Assembly (NCBI GenBank): GCA_003644175.1
Contig: QNBS01000160.1
Location: 1 to 5,851, forward strand
Origin: Planctomycetota bacterium
GTDB lineage: Bacteria; Planctomycetota; Phycisphaerae; Sedimentisphaerales; Anaerohalosphaeraceae
Direction: 5' to 3'
DNA: 5,851 nucleotides
Part shown: positions 1-5,787 of the stretch, in pieces
How positions within the stretch are numbered: position 1 is the first letter of the stretch
Layout: every line of letters begins with the position of its first letter
Notes under the pieces: generated by a model
What the model saw: only the letters and a program-made list of their open reading frames with translations
Database searches by the model: none
Told to the model about the DNA's origin: nothing
Translations under genes and position numbers: made by a program

Positions 1-1521
1 GACCAGGCAAGAGCCGCTTCCGCCGCTTTTGCCCCAGAGGCAGGCGCCAAACGAGACGACATAACAGACGAAGTAATCATCACTATTGATCCGCCGGACG
101 CAAAGGATTTTGACGACGCGATAAGCCTGCGCAGAAACACCGACGGCAACTGGGTCCTCGGTATTCATATCGCCGATGTAAGTACGTTTATTCCGATGGA
201 CTCGCCGCTGGATGTCGAGGCGAGGGATCGCGGAAACAGCACATATCTGCCCCGCAAAGTCATACCTATGCTGCCGGAGATACTCAGCAACGGCATCTGC
301 AGCCTTCAGCCCAAACAAAAACGCTTCGCAAAAAGCGTCTATATCACATATGACGACAACGCTAATGTATTAGGCAGGGAATTCGCCAACAGCCTCATCT
401 GCTCCCGGGCGAGGCTGACGTATCAAGAGGCCGATCTTATCATCAGGCAAAAGGCGCAAAATCACCCCGGCGAGGTGGTCGCTCTGCTCAAGGATATGGA
501 GACCCTGGCGCGGGCGATTGCCAGGCGGCGTGCAAAGAACGGCATGCTGCACCTGGACCTGCCGGAGACGGAGCTTGTGTTTGACGATGCCGGACGTGTC
601 GTCGACGCCGAACCCGCCGACGACAGTTATCCGCATACGATCATCGAGATGTTCATGGTCGAGGCCAACGAGGCGGTGGCGGCCTTGCTGGACCGGTTCA
701 ACATCCCCTTTATGCGGCGGATTCACCCCGAACCCGATCCGACGAGTGTGAAGAACCTCGGCCGATTCGTCAAGCTCTGCGGACTGAAAGTGCCGCGCCG
801 GCTTGACCGGGCGGCAATACAGGACCTGTTGGCGGCGGCAAAAGGCAAGAGCTGCTCGTACGCCGTCAACGTGTACATACTGCGAAGTCTGCAAAAGGCT
901 GAGTACGCCCCGCTGCATATCGGTCATTTCGCACTGGCCTCGAAGGCATATTGCCACTTCACCAGCCCGATTAGACGATACGCCGATCTCCTGGTGCATC
1001 GGCTGCTGCAGTGCTATCTGGATCGCCACCTGAATATGATCGGTCTCGAAGAGGTCCTGGGCGATGCCGAACTTGCCGAAATCGGAAAACATATCAGCTT
1101 TACCGAACAGCGATCAACCGACGCGGAGCGCGAATTGAAGGTCGTGCTGATTCTGCAAATGCTCAGCGACCGCATAGGCGACCAACTCGACTGTGTGGTA
1201 TCGGGGCTGACGAATTTCGGCATCTTCGCCCAGTGTGTTAAATACGGAATTGAAGGACTGATCGAGTTTGGCGATTTGGGAATGGACGAGTGGAAATTCG
1301 ACGACAGGGCACAGGCGGTCATCGGAAAACACTCGGGCAAAAGCGTACATCTCGGACAGGACATGAAGGTCACAATCGTGGCGGTAAACGTCCAGGGACG
1401 GCATCTGACACTGGCGCCGGCGAAAATGCTGGTCGATTCACGACGCCGGTTCAATTCCCCCGCAAACCGCCAAAAAGCACGAAGAAGCAGAAAAGAAAGA
1501 CAAACCAGACGACATCGATAG
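1..1521 (+). CDS. rnr: Ribonuclease R (RNB-family 3'-5' exoribonuclease), C-terminal part, 5' end outside window
   Basis: RNase R is a processive cytoplasmic 3'-5' exoribonuclease that degrades structured RNA. The frame is open from base 1 to the TAG at 1519-1521 (506 residues visible), so the start and the N-terminal cold-shock domains lie upstream. Numbering from base 1, the RNB catalytic motif TIDPPDAKDFDDA covers residues 28-40; Asp30, 36, 38 and 39 match the four Mg-binding aspartates of the family. HIADVS follows at about 57-62. The conserved HFTSPIRRYADLLVHR motif starts at residue 319, with Arg325/Arg326 of the substrate-binding loop. An S1 RNA-binding domain covers about 395-475 (core GLTNFGIFA, then EGLIEF). 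The last ~29 residues are rich in Arg/Lys, as in RNase R, though this tail is shorter than in E. coli. RNase II is less likely because of the S1-plus-basic-tail layout. No gene follows closely on the same strand, so it may end its transcript in the 1522-1763 region. The first ATG inside the window (196) lies after the catalytic motif and is not the real start. Confidence 0.93.
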   Translation, partial: DQARAASAAFAPEAGAKRDDITDEVIITIDPPDAKDFDDAISLRRNTDGNWVLGIHIADVSTFIPMDSPLDVEARDRGNSTYLPRKVIPMLPEILSNGICSLQPKQKRFAKSVYITYDDNANVLGREFANSLICSRARLTYQEADLIIRQKAQNHPGEVVALLKDMETLARAIARRRAKNGMLHLDLPETELVFDDAGRVVDAEPADDSYPHTIIEMFMVEANEAVAALLDRFNIPFMRRIHPEPDPTSVKNLGRFVKLCGLKVPRRLDRAAIQDLLAAAKGKSCSYAVNVYILRSLQKAEYAPLHIGHFALASKAYCHFTSPIRRYADLLVHRLLQCYLDRHLNMIGLEEVLGDAELAEIGKHISFTEQRSTDAERELKVVLILQMLSDRIGDQLDCVVSGLTNFGIFAQCVKYGIEGLIEFGDLGMDEWKFDDRAQAVIGKHSGKSVHLGQDMKVTIVAVNVQGRHLTLAPAKMLVDSRRRFNSPANRQKARRSRKERQTRRHR

Positions 1522-1582
1522 CATACCACTATTGTCCTTAACGGCAATTTTGCAGGAATCACAGTTTAACTTGGCGTGGCAT

Positions 1583-1627
1583 AGCCGCAAAAGGCACAAG
1601 AAAACTGGCCGCGAAAAGGCACAAAAG
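1583..1627. repeat. Degenerate A-rich tandem direct repeat
   Basis: Two imperfect copies of a unit of about 20-22 bases lie side by side. The first, at 1583-1604, reads AGCCGCAAAAGGCACAAG before drifting; the second, at 1608-1627, reads GGCCGCGAAAAGGCACAAAA. They share the core AAAAGGCACAA, and a further decayed 'GTCACAAAAA' follows at 1626-1635. Intergenic tracts of this 'CGCAAAGGCACAAAG' style are familiar from environmental bacterial genomes. No function is visible. Confidence 0.5.
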
Positions 1628-1700
1628 TCACAAAAAAACAAAAGTTTCGTAACATTTTCGCCAGGTATCGGATTCGTTTGTCATTGGCGCAAAACACTTG

Positions 1701-1726
1701 TCATTCCCGCGAAAGCGGGAATCCAG
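1701..1726. repeat. REP-like palindromic repeat ('VIPAKAGIQ' type)
   Basis: The stem is a perfect 8-bp inverted repeat, ATTCCCGC (1703-1710) and GCGGGAAT (1715-1722), around a GAAA loop, with the usual flanks TC before and CCAG after. This short palindrome is dispersed in many copies in numerous bacterial genomes and is known for giving spurious proteins containing VIPAKAGIQ. It lies between RNase R and the kinase operon, just upstream of a second hairpin, and could act as a transcript 3'-end stabiliser. Only one copy is present in this window, so repetition across the genome is inferred from recognition of the element. Confidence 0.75.
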
Positions 1727-1739
1727 AATAAGACAGCCT

Positions 1740-1763
1740 CCGCCGCAGGCGGTTTCCTTTTTT
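1740..1763 (+). terminator. Probable Rho-independent terminator
   Basis: A short GC stem, CCGCC (1740-1744) with GGCGG (1748-1752) around a GCA loop, is followed directly by TTTCC and then six T residues (1758-1763). The T-run fits an intrinsic terminator on the plus strand. The 5-bp stem is short, but the REP-like hairpin just upstream (1703-1722) could add to it. It would end the RNase R transcript and insulate the downstream operon. Confidence 0.55.
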
Positions 1764-1860
1764 AACCGCACAGTAGTACAGAGCAGGGCTAAATATTACG
1801 CCTCTAAATGTCGGTTGATTTATGGTCGAAGACGGATAGGAAAGTTTTTTTAATATCGGG

Positions 1861-1888
1861 TTGAACGGGGCCAACATAAGTGTAGAAT
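1861..1888 (+). promoter_or_regulatory. Sigma70-like promoter for the small membrane protein/histidine kinase operon
   Basis: TTGAAC at 1861-1866 (4 of 6 matches to the -35 consensus) is separated by 16 bases from TAGAAT at 1883-1888 (5 of 6 matches to the -10 consensus). Transcription would begin near 1895, giving a leader of about 50 bases before the ATG at 1949. This is a motif reading only; the spacing is one base short of optimal. Confidence 0.45.
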
Positions 1889-1948
1889 AATGAGGGTAAT
1901 GCCTGTTCACTTGCTGGGAAAACAGGTCTTGCAGAAAGGCTGGCGTGC

Positions 1949-2221
1949 ATGATACAGGAAAATGAAGTAGTCATGCTCCTTATGGCGATCGGCGTTTTGA
2001 TTTTTATTCTCGTCAATCGCCGACTGATCATGCGCATCGTGGCGGCGCGTGTGCTGGTTGCAGCTTTCTGTGTCCTGCTGGCCGCTTATGTGTTTACTAT
2101 CCTTGAAGGGCTTTTCCTGGGAGACCTGCTCAATTTCCTTGAGCATTTGTGTTACGCCGCCAGTTCGGTTCTGATTGCGCTGTGGTGCACGAAAGTATTC
2201 AAGCCGAAGGAGGCCGGCTGA
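1949..2221 (+). CDS. Small three-helix membrane protein, paralogue of the adjacent kinase's sensor domain
   Basis: This 90-residue protein is not a family I can name. It has three likely transmembrane helices (about residues 7-23, 31-52 and 61-79), basic residues (NRR, R29, R34) between helices 1 and 2, and a short charged C-terminal tail (KPKEAG). A weak Shine-Dalgarno (GAAAGG, 1934-1939) sits nine bases before the ATG. Its TGA (2219-2221) shares one base with the ATG of the histidine kinase, so translation is probably coupled. The protein lines up without large gaps with residues 1-86 of that kinase: both have Gly15, an LE-x10-LE signature (Leu52/Glu53 and Leu64/Glu65 here; Leu54/Glu55 and Leu66/Glu67 in the kinase), then a third helix containing Leu-Trp. 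It looks like a free-standing copy of the sensor module. I infer a role as a partner or modulator of the kinase in the cytoplasmic membrane. Confidence 0.75.
   Translation: MIQENEVVMLLMAIGVLIFILVNRRLIMRIVAARVLVAAFCVLLAAYVFTILEGLFLGDLLNFLEHLCYAASSVLIALWCTKVFKPKEAG
2206..2213 (+). promoter_or_regulatory. Strong ribosome binding site fixing the kinase start at 2221
   Basis: GAAGGAGG lies seven bases upstream of the ATG at 2221, inside the end of the preceding small gene. It decides between the 2221 start and an in-frame upstream start at 2149, which has no such site and would make a long overlap with the upstream gene. Confidence 0.8.
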
Positions 2222-3264
2222 TGAACCCGGTAGCGGCCATAGATTCCATTGCGCTGTTTGCCGGCCTCGCGACTGTAGTTGTGATTGCCAGGGGCTGGAA
2301 ATGTCGGCTGCGGCGGGATGTCAAGGTTCTGTTTGTTCTTATCGTGGCGATGGTCCTGTTTCGCAACTTCAGCAATGTCCTCGAGTGGTGCGGCATCACC
2401 GCTGCGCTGGATACACTTGAGGATTTCACTGAAATACTGCTTCCGGTCTTGTGGGGATTTGTGTTGTATGCCTTCCTTCAGGGGATGGCGGGCGACGCCA
2501 GGAAGAAGTTGAACCGCTCGCTGGCCGCAAAAAACAAGGAACTGGAGGACATCGTCTATATCGCCTCCCACGACCTGCGCTCGCCGCTGGTTAACATCTG
2601 CGGCTTCAGCGGCGAACTTGCCTCCAGTTGCAGACAACTCACTGCGCTGCTCGACAAGATAACCATGGATGAAGAAGACAGGCGACAGATCACAGCCCTG
2701 CTCAAAGTAGATATCCCGGAATCCCTGCACTTCATCGAGGCGGGCACCGAAAGCATGGAGCGAGCGGTTGACGGGCTGCTGAGGCTGTCGCGAGCGGGCA
2801 CCGAAGAAATTCGCATTGAGAAACTGAATATGAACCGGCTGATCGATCAAATTCGGCAATCGATGACTTTTCAAATCCAAAAAGAAGACGTATCCTTCAG
2901 CGCCGACGATCTGCCGGATTGTATGGGCGACAGAAACCAGGTCAGCCAGATTTTCAGTAATCTCATCGATAACGCACTGAAGTACATGGATCCGGGCCGG
3001 GCCGGCGAGATCGGCATTTCCGGGACGCTCGAAGATGACCACGTTGTCTATCGGGTGCACGACAACGGTATCGGCATTGCCGCAGAAAACCACGACAAGG
3101 TATTCAAGATATTCCACCGTCTGCACCCGGCCGATTCCGCCGCCGGCGAAGGGCTTGGCCTTGCCATCGTATCCCGGATGATCCAGCGCCATAACGGAAG
3201 TGTCAGCATCGAGTCGCAGCCCGGCCAGGGCACGACCTTTTACGTACATCTGCCCCGGCCGTAA
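2221..3264 (+). CDS. Membrane-bound sensor histidine kinase (HisKA/HATPase_c), orphan
   Basis: A 347-residue two-component sensor kinase that should autophosphorylate on His and pass phosphate to an unknown response regulator. Three N-terminal membrane helices (about residues 5-23, 34-50 and 69-86) form the only sensor region; there is no PAS, HAMP or large periplasmic domain. A charged linker (about 92-110, with KNKELEDI) leads into the dimerisation domain. The H-box IASHDLRSPL has the phosphoacceptor at His117. The second dimerisation helix (MERAVDGLLRLSR, from residue 179) comes later than in standard HisKA domains because of an extra acidic helical stretch at about 140-165. The ATP-binding domain is complete: N-box with Asn251 (NLIDNALKY), G1 box DNGIG from Asp281, F-box KVFKIFHRL, G2 box GEGLGL at 309-314, and a terminal GTTFYVHLP strand. 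It forms an operon with the upstream 90-residue membrane protein. No receiver domain or regulator gene is in the window. Confidence 0.93.
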   Translation: MNPVAAIDSIALFAGLATVVVIARGWKCRLRRDVKVLFVLIVAMVLFRNFSNVLEWCGITAALDTLEDFTEILLPVLWGFVLYAFLQGMAGDARKKLNRSLAAKNKELEDIVYIASHDLRSPLVNICGFSGELASSCRQLTALLDKITMDEEDRRQITALLKVDIPESLHFIEAGTESMERAVDGLLRLSRAGTEEIRIEKLNMNRLIDQIRQSMTFQIQKEDVSFSADDLPDCMGDRNQVSQIFSNLIDNALKYMDPGRAGEIGISGTLEDDHVVYRVHDNGIGIAAENHDKVFKIFHRLHPADSAAGEGLGLAIVSRMIQRHNGSVSIESQPGQGTTFYVHLPRP

Positions 3265-3314
3265 GAAAACCCCCGCTGCGCAGTCGTCGGTCGTCATCAA
3301 AAAACACTGTCTTG

Positions 3315-3890
3315 CTATGCGTTGATTTTCTTGATCAGCCAGGCCATATTCCGACCCAACGTCTGCATGGTCTCCAGGCCTTCTTCATCCGTCTCTACGT
3401 CGCCTTTCTTCAGCCCGAAGCCCATGTTCCAGTAACGCGAGCCCGGTATAATCATCTGGCTGATCGTAAAGAAATGGTTCATGGTGTCGAAGGCGTGTAT
3501 CGAGCCTGCCCGCCTGACGGCGACGACGGCGGCGCCGACCTTGCGCCCCAACATGTCGTCGTTGGCCCGTGCGACGAAACCCGCCCGGTCGATAAGAGCC
3601 TTCATCTCGGTGCTGACATCGGCAAAATAAGTGGGCGAGCCTAAGATAATACCGTCGGCAGCCAGCATCTTATCGAGGCAGTCGTTGAGAATATCGTCGG
3701 TCACAACGCAACGCCGGTCCTTGTTTTCAAAACACCGCCCGCAGGCCGTGCAGCCGCAAATTCCCGTTCCGGCCAACTGCACCATTTCAGTGGCGATCCC
3801 TTCGGCTTCCAGTTCGCCCAATACCTGCCTTATCAAAACAGCCGTATTGCCGCCCTTCCGTGCACTGCCGTTAAACGCAACAACTTTCAT
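3315..3890 (-). CDS. Flavodoxin-family NAD(P)H-dependent FMN reductase / iron-sulfur-flavoprotein-like protein
   Basis: A cytoplasmic flavoprotein of about 191 residues, probably using bound FMN for electron transfer or NAD(P)H-dependent reduction. The start MKVVAFNGSARKGGNT carries the FMN phosphate-binding loop (GSARKGGNT, residues 8-16), typical of the NADPH-dependent FMN reductase branch of the flavodoxin fold. A Cys motif follows: Cys45 and Cys47, then Cys47-x2-Cys50-x2-Cys53-x7-Cys61 and VVTDD. It resembles the compact motif of archaeal-type iron-sulfur flavoproteins, though related flavodoxin-family proteins carry similar cysteines and may have no cluster. SPTYF at 85-89 is the conserved flavin-contacting loop. 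The ATG at 3890 is preferred because AGAAAGGG lies six bases upstream; an ATG at 3896 would add two residues but abuts that site. The gene is convergent with the histidine kinase, 50 bases apart, and divergent from the lipoprotein gene. The physiological substrate is not evident. Confidence 0.88.
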   Translation of the reverse strand: MKVVAFNGSARKGGNTAVLIRQVLGELEAEGIATEMVQLAGTGICGCTACGRCFENKDRRCVVTDDILNDCLDKMLAADGIILGSPTYFADVSTEMKALIDRAGFVARANDDMLGRKVGAAVVAVRRAGSIHAFDTMNHFFTISQMIIPGSRYWNMGFGLKKGDVETDEEGLETMQTLGRNMAWLIKKINA

Positions 3891-3940
3891 CCGCATCCCT
3901 TTCTCTGCAAAACTCCAAATCGAATATCAAACCGCACAAG

Positions 3941-3969
3941 ATAGTAGCCTGTCCCATCGCTGCCTGCAA
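3941..3969 (-). promoter_or_regulatory. Possible sigma70-like promoter for the flavoprotein gene
   Basis: On the minus strand, TTGCAG (complement of 3964-3969) is spaced 17 bases from TACTAT (complement of 3941-3946). Matches to consensus are modest (3 of 6 and 4 of 6), but the spacing is ideal and the location, about 50 bases upstream of the start codon, fits. It is weaker than the divergent promoter facing the lipoprotein gene. Confidence 0.3.
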
Positions 3970-3984
3970 GGCTGAATGCGTTAT

Positions 3985-4013
3985 TGGACAGACCGGGGCC
4001 GATGTGGTACAAT
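3985..4013 (+). promoter_or_regulatory. Strong sigma70-like promoter with extended -10 for the lipoprotein gene
   Basis: TGGACA at 3985-3990 (5 of 6 matches) and TACAAT at 4008-4013 (5 of 6 matches) are exactly 17 bases apart, and a TG at 4005-4006 one base before the -10 box makes an extended -10. Transcription would start near 4020, leaving a leader of about 50 bases. The promoter lies within the longer upstream open frame, which supports translation starting at 4071. Confidence 0.6.
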
Positions 4014-4058
4014 CCGGGGTATATCGGAAGAGTGGCAGGACGAATTGGGGCTTCTTTT

Positions 4059-4064
4059 AGGAGG
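4059..4064 (+). promoter_or_regulatory. Consensus ribosome binding site for the lipoprotein gene
   Basis: AGGAGG sits six bases upstream of the ATG at 4071. It selects 4071 over any upstream in-frame codon and over the out-of-frame ATG at 4066. The chosen start places a signal peptide at the N terminus. Confidence 0.85.
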
Positions 4065-4070
4065 TATGTT

Positions 4071-5762
4071 ATGCGCAGGGTAATAACTTTGGTGTTGTTG
4101 GTTGGTATGGTTTTATTGGCATGTAGCTCGTGTAGCTCGGTTGCATTTTCGAAGGAAAAGGTTCGGCGTTTGCCTGCCGGCGAATATGCCGACAAGATGA
4201 AGGCCGGGTGGATCGGTCAGATGGCAGGCGTAGGCTGGGGCGGGCCGACGGAGTTCAGATGGAAGGGTAAAATCATCCCCGAAGACAGGATGCCCAAGTG
4301 GAAACCGAAGATGATAAACCAGTTCAACCAGGACGACATCTACGTCGAAATGACCTTCATGCGCACGCTGGAGTTGTACGGCCTGGACGTCTCGATTCGT
4401 CAGGCGGGCATCGATTTTGCCAACAGCGGCTATCGGCTGTGGCACGCCAACCGTGCCGGCCGGGACAATCTCCGAAACGGCATCGCCCCGCCCGATTCGG
4501 GTCATCCTAAGTTCAACAATCACGCCGACGATATTGACTACCAGATCGAGGCCGATTACGCCGGACTCATCGCGCCGGGTATGCCGAACCTTGTTATCGA
4601 ATTAGGCGAAAAATTCGGCCGCCTTATGAACTACGGCGACGGCCTCTACGGCGGCCAGTTCGTAGGCGGCATGTACGCCGAAGCATTCTTCGAGACGGAC
4701 ATGGTCAAAGTCGTCAAAGCGGGTCTTGCGTGTGTCCCCGCCAAAAGCCAGTTTGCCGAATGCATTCGCGATGTGATGAAATGGTACAAGGCAAATCCCA
4801 ACGACTGGCAAAAGACCTGGCAATTGATCGAAGACAAATACCAGGACAATCCTGCCTATCGCAGGTTCTCCTGCAAAAAGGACGATTTCAACATCGACGC
4901 AAAGATCAACGCCGCTTATATCGTTATGGGTCTGCTTTACGGCGAAGGCGACATCGACAAGACAATCATTATTTCGACACGCTGCGGCCAGGATTCCGAC
5001 TGCAACCCCGCCAATTCCGGCGGGATACTCTGCACAACCATCGGTTTTTCGAAACTGCCGGACAAGTTCAAATCCGCGTTGAATCCTGAGGGTAAGTTCA
5101 GTCACACCCCTTATACGGTTCCCAGGTTGATCGAGGTTTCCGAGGAGATTGTTCGTCAGGCGGTCAAGCGTGCGGGCGGTCGTATCGAGAAGGATTCGAG
5201 TGGTGAGGAAGTTTTTGTAATTCCCGTGCAGAAGGCCAGACCGAGCCGGTTGGAGCAGTGCTGGGAACCCGGTCCGATTGCCAACAGTAAGTTTACCGAT
5301 GCTGAGATGGCGAAGATCACCGCGGGCGCCAACGACATATCCGCCGCCATCAAAAAGGTTGCACCCGGCTGGAAGGTGTCTAAATGCGGCCCCGATATGA
5401 ATCCCGGCCTGCGCGACGAATACAAAGGCCGAAAGAATGTCCTGGTGACCCATCCGTTGAACCGGAATACGGGTTGTGTTCTCTCAAAGACAGTAAAAAT
5501 CCCCACCGGCGGCAAGAGCAGGCTCAGCTTATGGGCGGGCCATCATCCCGGCGGCGACTGGGACCTCATCGTAAAAGCCAACGGCGAGCAATTGCTCAAA
5601 ACGACCATAGGCGAAAAAACCACTACTAACGGCTGGACGCTCGTGGAGGTCGACTTGTCACGCTTCGCAGGCAAGGAAGTCAAACTCCAACTCGTCAATC
5701 AGCCCACAGGCTGGCAAAGGGAGGCCGGCTACTGGCACAAGATCAAAATAATCACTAAATAA
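4071..5762 (+). CDS. Exported ADP-ribosylglycohydrolase-family lipoprotein with C-terminal beta-sandwich-like domain
   Basis: A 563-residue protein. Residues 1-18 form a lipoprotein signal: MRRV, a hydrophobic core, and lipobox LLAC with Cys18 as the lipidation site, so it is likely anchored outside the cytoplasm. Residues about 38-350 match the ADP-ribosylglycohydrolase (DraG/ARH) fold: an N-terminal GQMAGVGWGGPTEF in place of the usual GLAIGDALGAPVEF, with Glu61 conserved; NQDDIYVEM with Asp88/Asp89; an acidic stretch HADDIDYQIEAD at 151-162; and GQDSDCNPA at 306-314 with Asp308/Asp310. The family binds two metal ions through such motifs to cleave N- or O-ribosyl bonds. The Thr residues normally next to the metal-binding aspartates are Gln87 and Cys311 here. 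After a linker, about residues 430-563 are beta-rich (HHPGGDWDLIVKANG, VEVDLSRFAGKEVKL, GYWHKIKI) and look like a carbohydrate-binding-type sandwich. The gene has its own promoter and RBS and appears monocistronic. The substrate is unknown; a surface glycan or nucleoside is more plausible than a cytoplasmic ADP-ribosylated protein. Confidence 0.85.
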   Translation: MRRVITLVLLVGMVLLACSSCSSVAFSKEKVRRLPAGEYADKMKAGWIGQMAGVGWGGPTEFRWKGKIIPEDRMPKWKPKMINQFNQDDIYVEMTFMRTLELYGLDVSIRQAGIDFANSGYRLWHANRAGRDNLRNGIAPPDSGHPKFNNHADDIDYQIEADYAGLIAPGMPNLVIELGEKFGRLMNYGDGLYGGQFVGGMYAEAFFETDMVKVVKAGLACVPAKSQFAECIRDVMKWYKANPNDWQKTWQLIEDKYQDNPAYRRFSCKKDDFNIDAKINAAYIVMGLLYGEGDIDKTIIISTRCGQDSDCNPANSGGILCTTIGFSKLPDKFKSALNPEGKFSHTPYTVPRLIEVSEEIVRQAVKRAGGRIEKDSSGEEVFVIPVQKARPSRLEQCWEPGPIANSKFTDAEMAKITAGANDISAAIKKVAPGWKVSKCGPDMNPGLRDEYKGRKNVLVTHPLNRNTGCVLSKTVKIPTGGKSRLSLWAGHHPGGDWDLIVKANGEQLLKTTIGEKTTTNGWTLVEVDLSRFAGKEVKLQLVNQPTGWQREAGYWHKIKIITK

Positions 5763-5787
5763 CAGAAACCACGAGCCACAATAGAAC

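Larger units (their letters stand above)
1522..1948. other. Intergenic region with repeats, terminator-like hairpin and promoter
   Basis: This 427-base gap follows RNase R. I see no credible gene in it. The first part (about 1580-1645) is A-rich with a degenerate direct repeat. The middle (1701-1763) holds a REP-like palindrome followed by a GC hairpin and a T-run. An 8-bp direct repeat TTGTCATT occurs at 1678-1685 and 1698-1705, the second copy running into the palindrome. The last part (about 1765-1948) is AT-richer and carries a sigma70-like promoter at 1861-1888 that should drive the small membrane protein and histidine kinase. I see no riboswitch fold or operator that I recognise between 1765 and 1860. 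Confidence 0.6.

Noticed and set aside
370..1092. 240-residue open frame on the minus strand
   Set aside because: It is antisense to the RNase R catalytic domain, with no motif or start signal that would support it.
1532..1765. 77-residue open frame ending in VIPAKAGIQNKTASAAGGFLF
   Set aside because: It is the usual spurious translation of the REP-like palindrome plus A-rich repeat DNA. It has no ribosome binding site and a low-complexity Lys-rich composition.
2149..2220. N-terminal extension of the histidine kinase from an upstream start at 2149
   Set aside because: It would overlap the small membrane protein gene by over 70 bases and lacks an RBS, whereas GAAGGAGG precisely positions the ATG at 2221.
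2152..3300. 382-residue open frame on the minus strand
   Set aside because: It is fully antisense to the histidine kinase, which has complete family motifs and a strong RBS. The antisense translation shows no recognisable domain and arises from GC-rich codon use.
3984..4070. N-terminal extension of the lipoprotein from an upstream TTG
   Set aside because: This stretch contains the promoter and AGGAGG site. Starting at 4071 yields a proper lipoprotein signal peptide, while the extension would bury it.
4602..5453. 283-residue open frame on the minus strand
   Set aside because: It is antisense to the ADP-ribosylglycohydrolase-like gene, shows no recognisable domain and is a codon-usage shadow.
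4071..5762. Role of the ADP-ribosylglycohydrolase as antitoxin of a DarT-like or DraT/DraG system
   Set aside because: No ADP-ribosyltransferase gene lies nearby, and the lipoprotein signal places the enzyme outside the cytoplasm.
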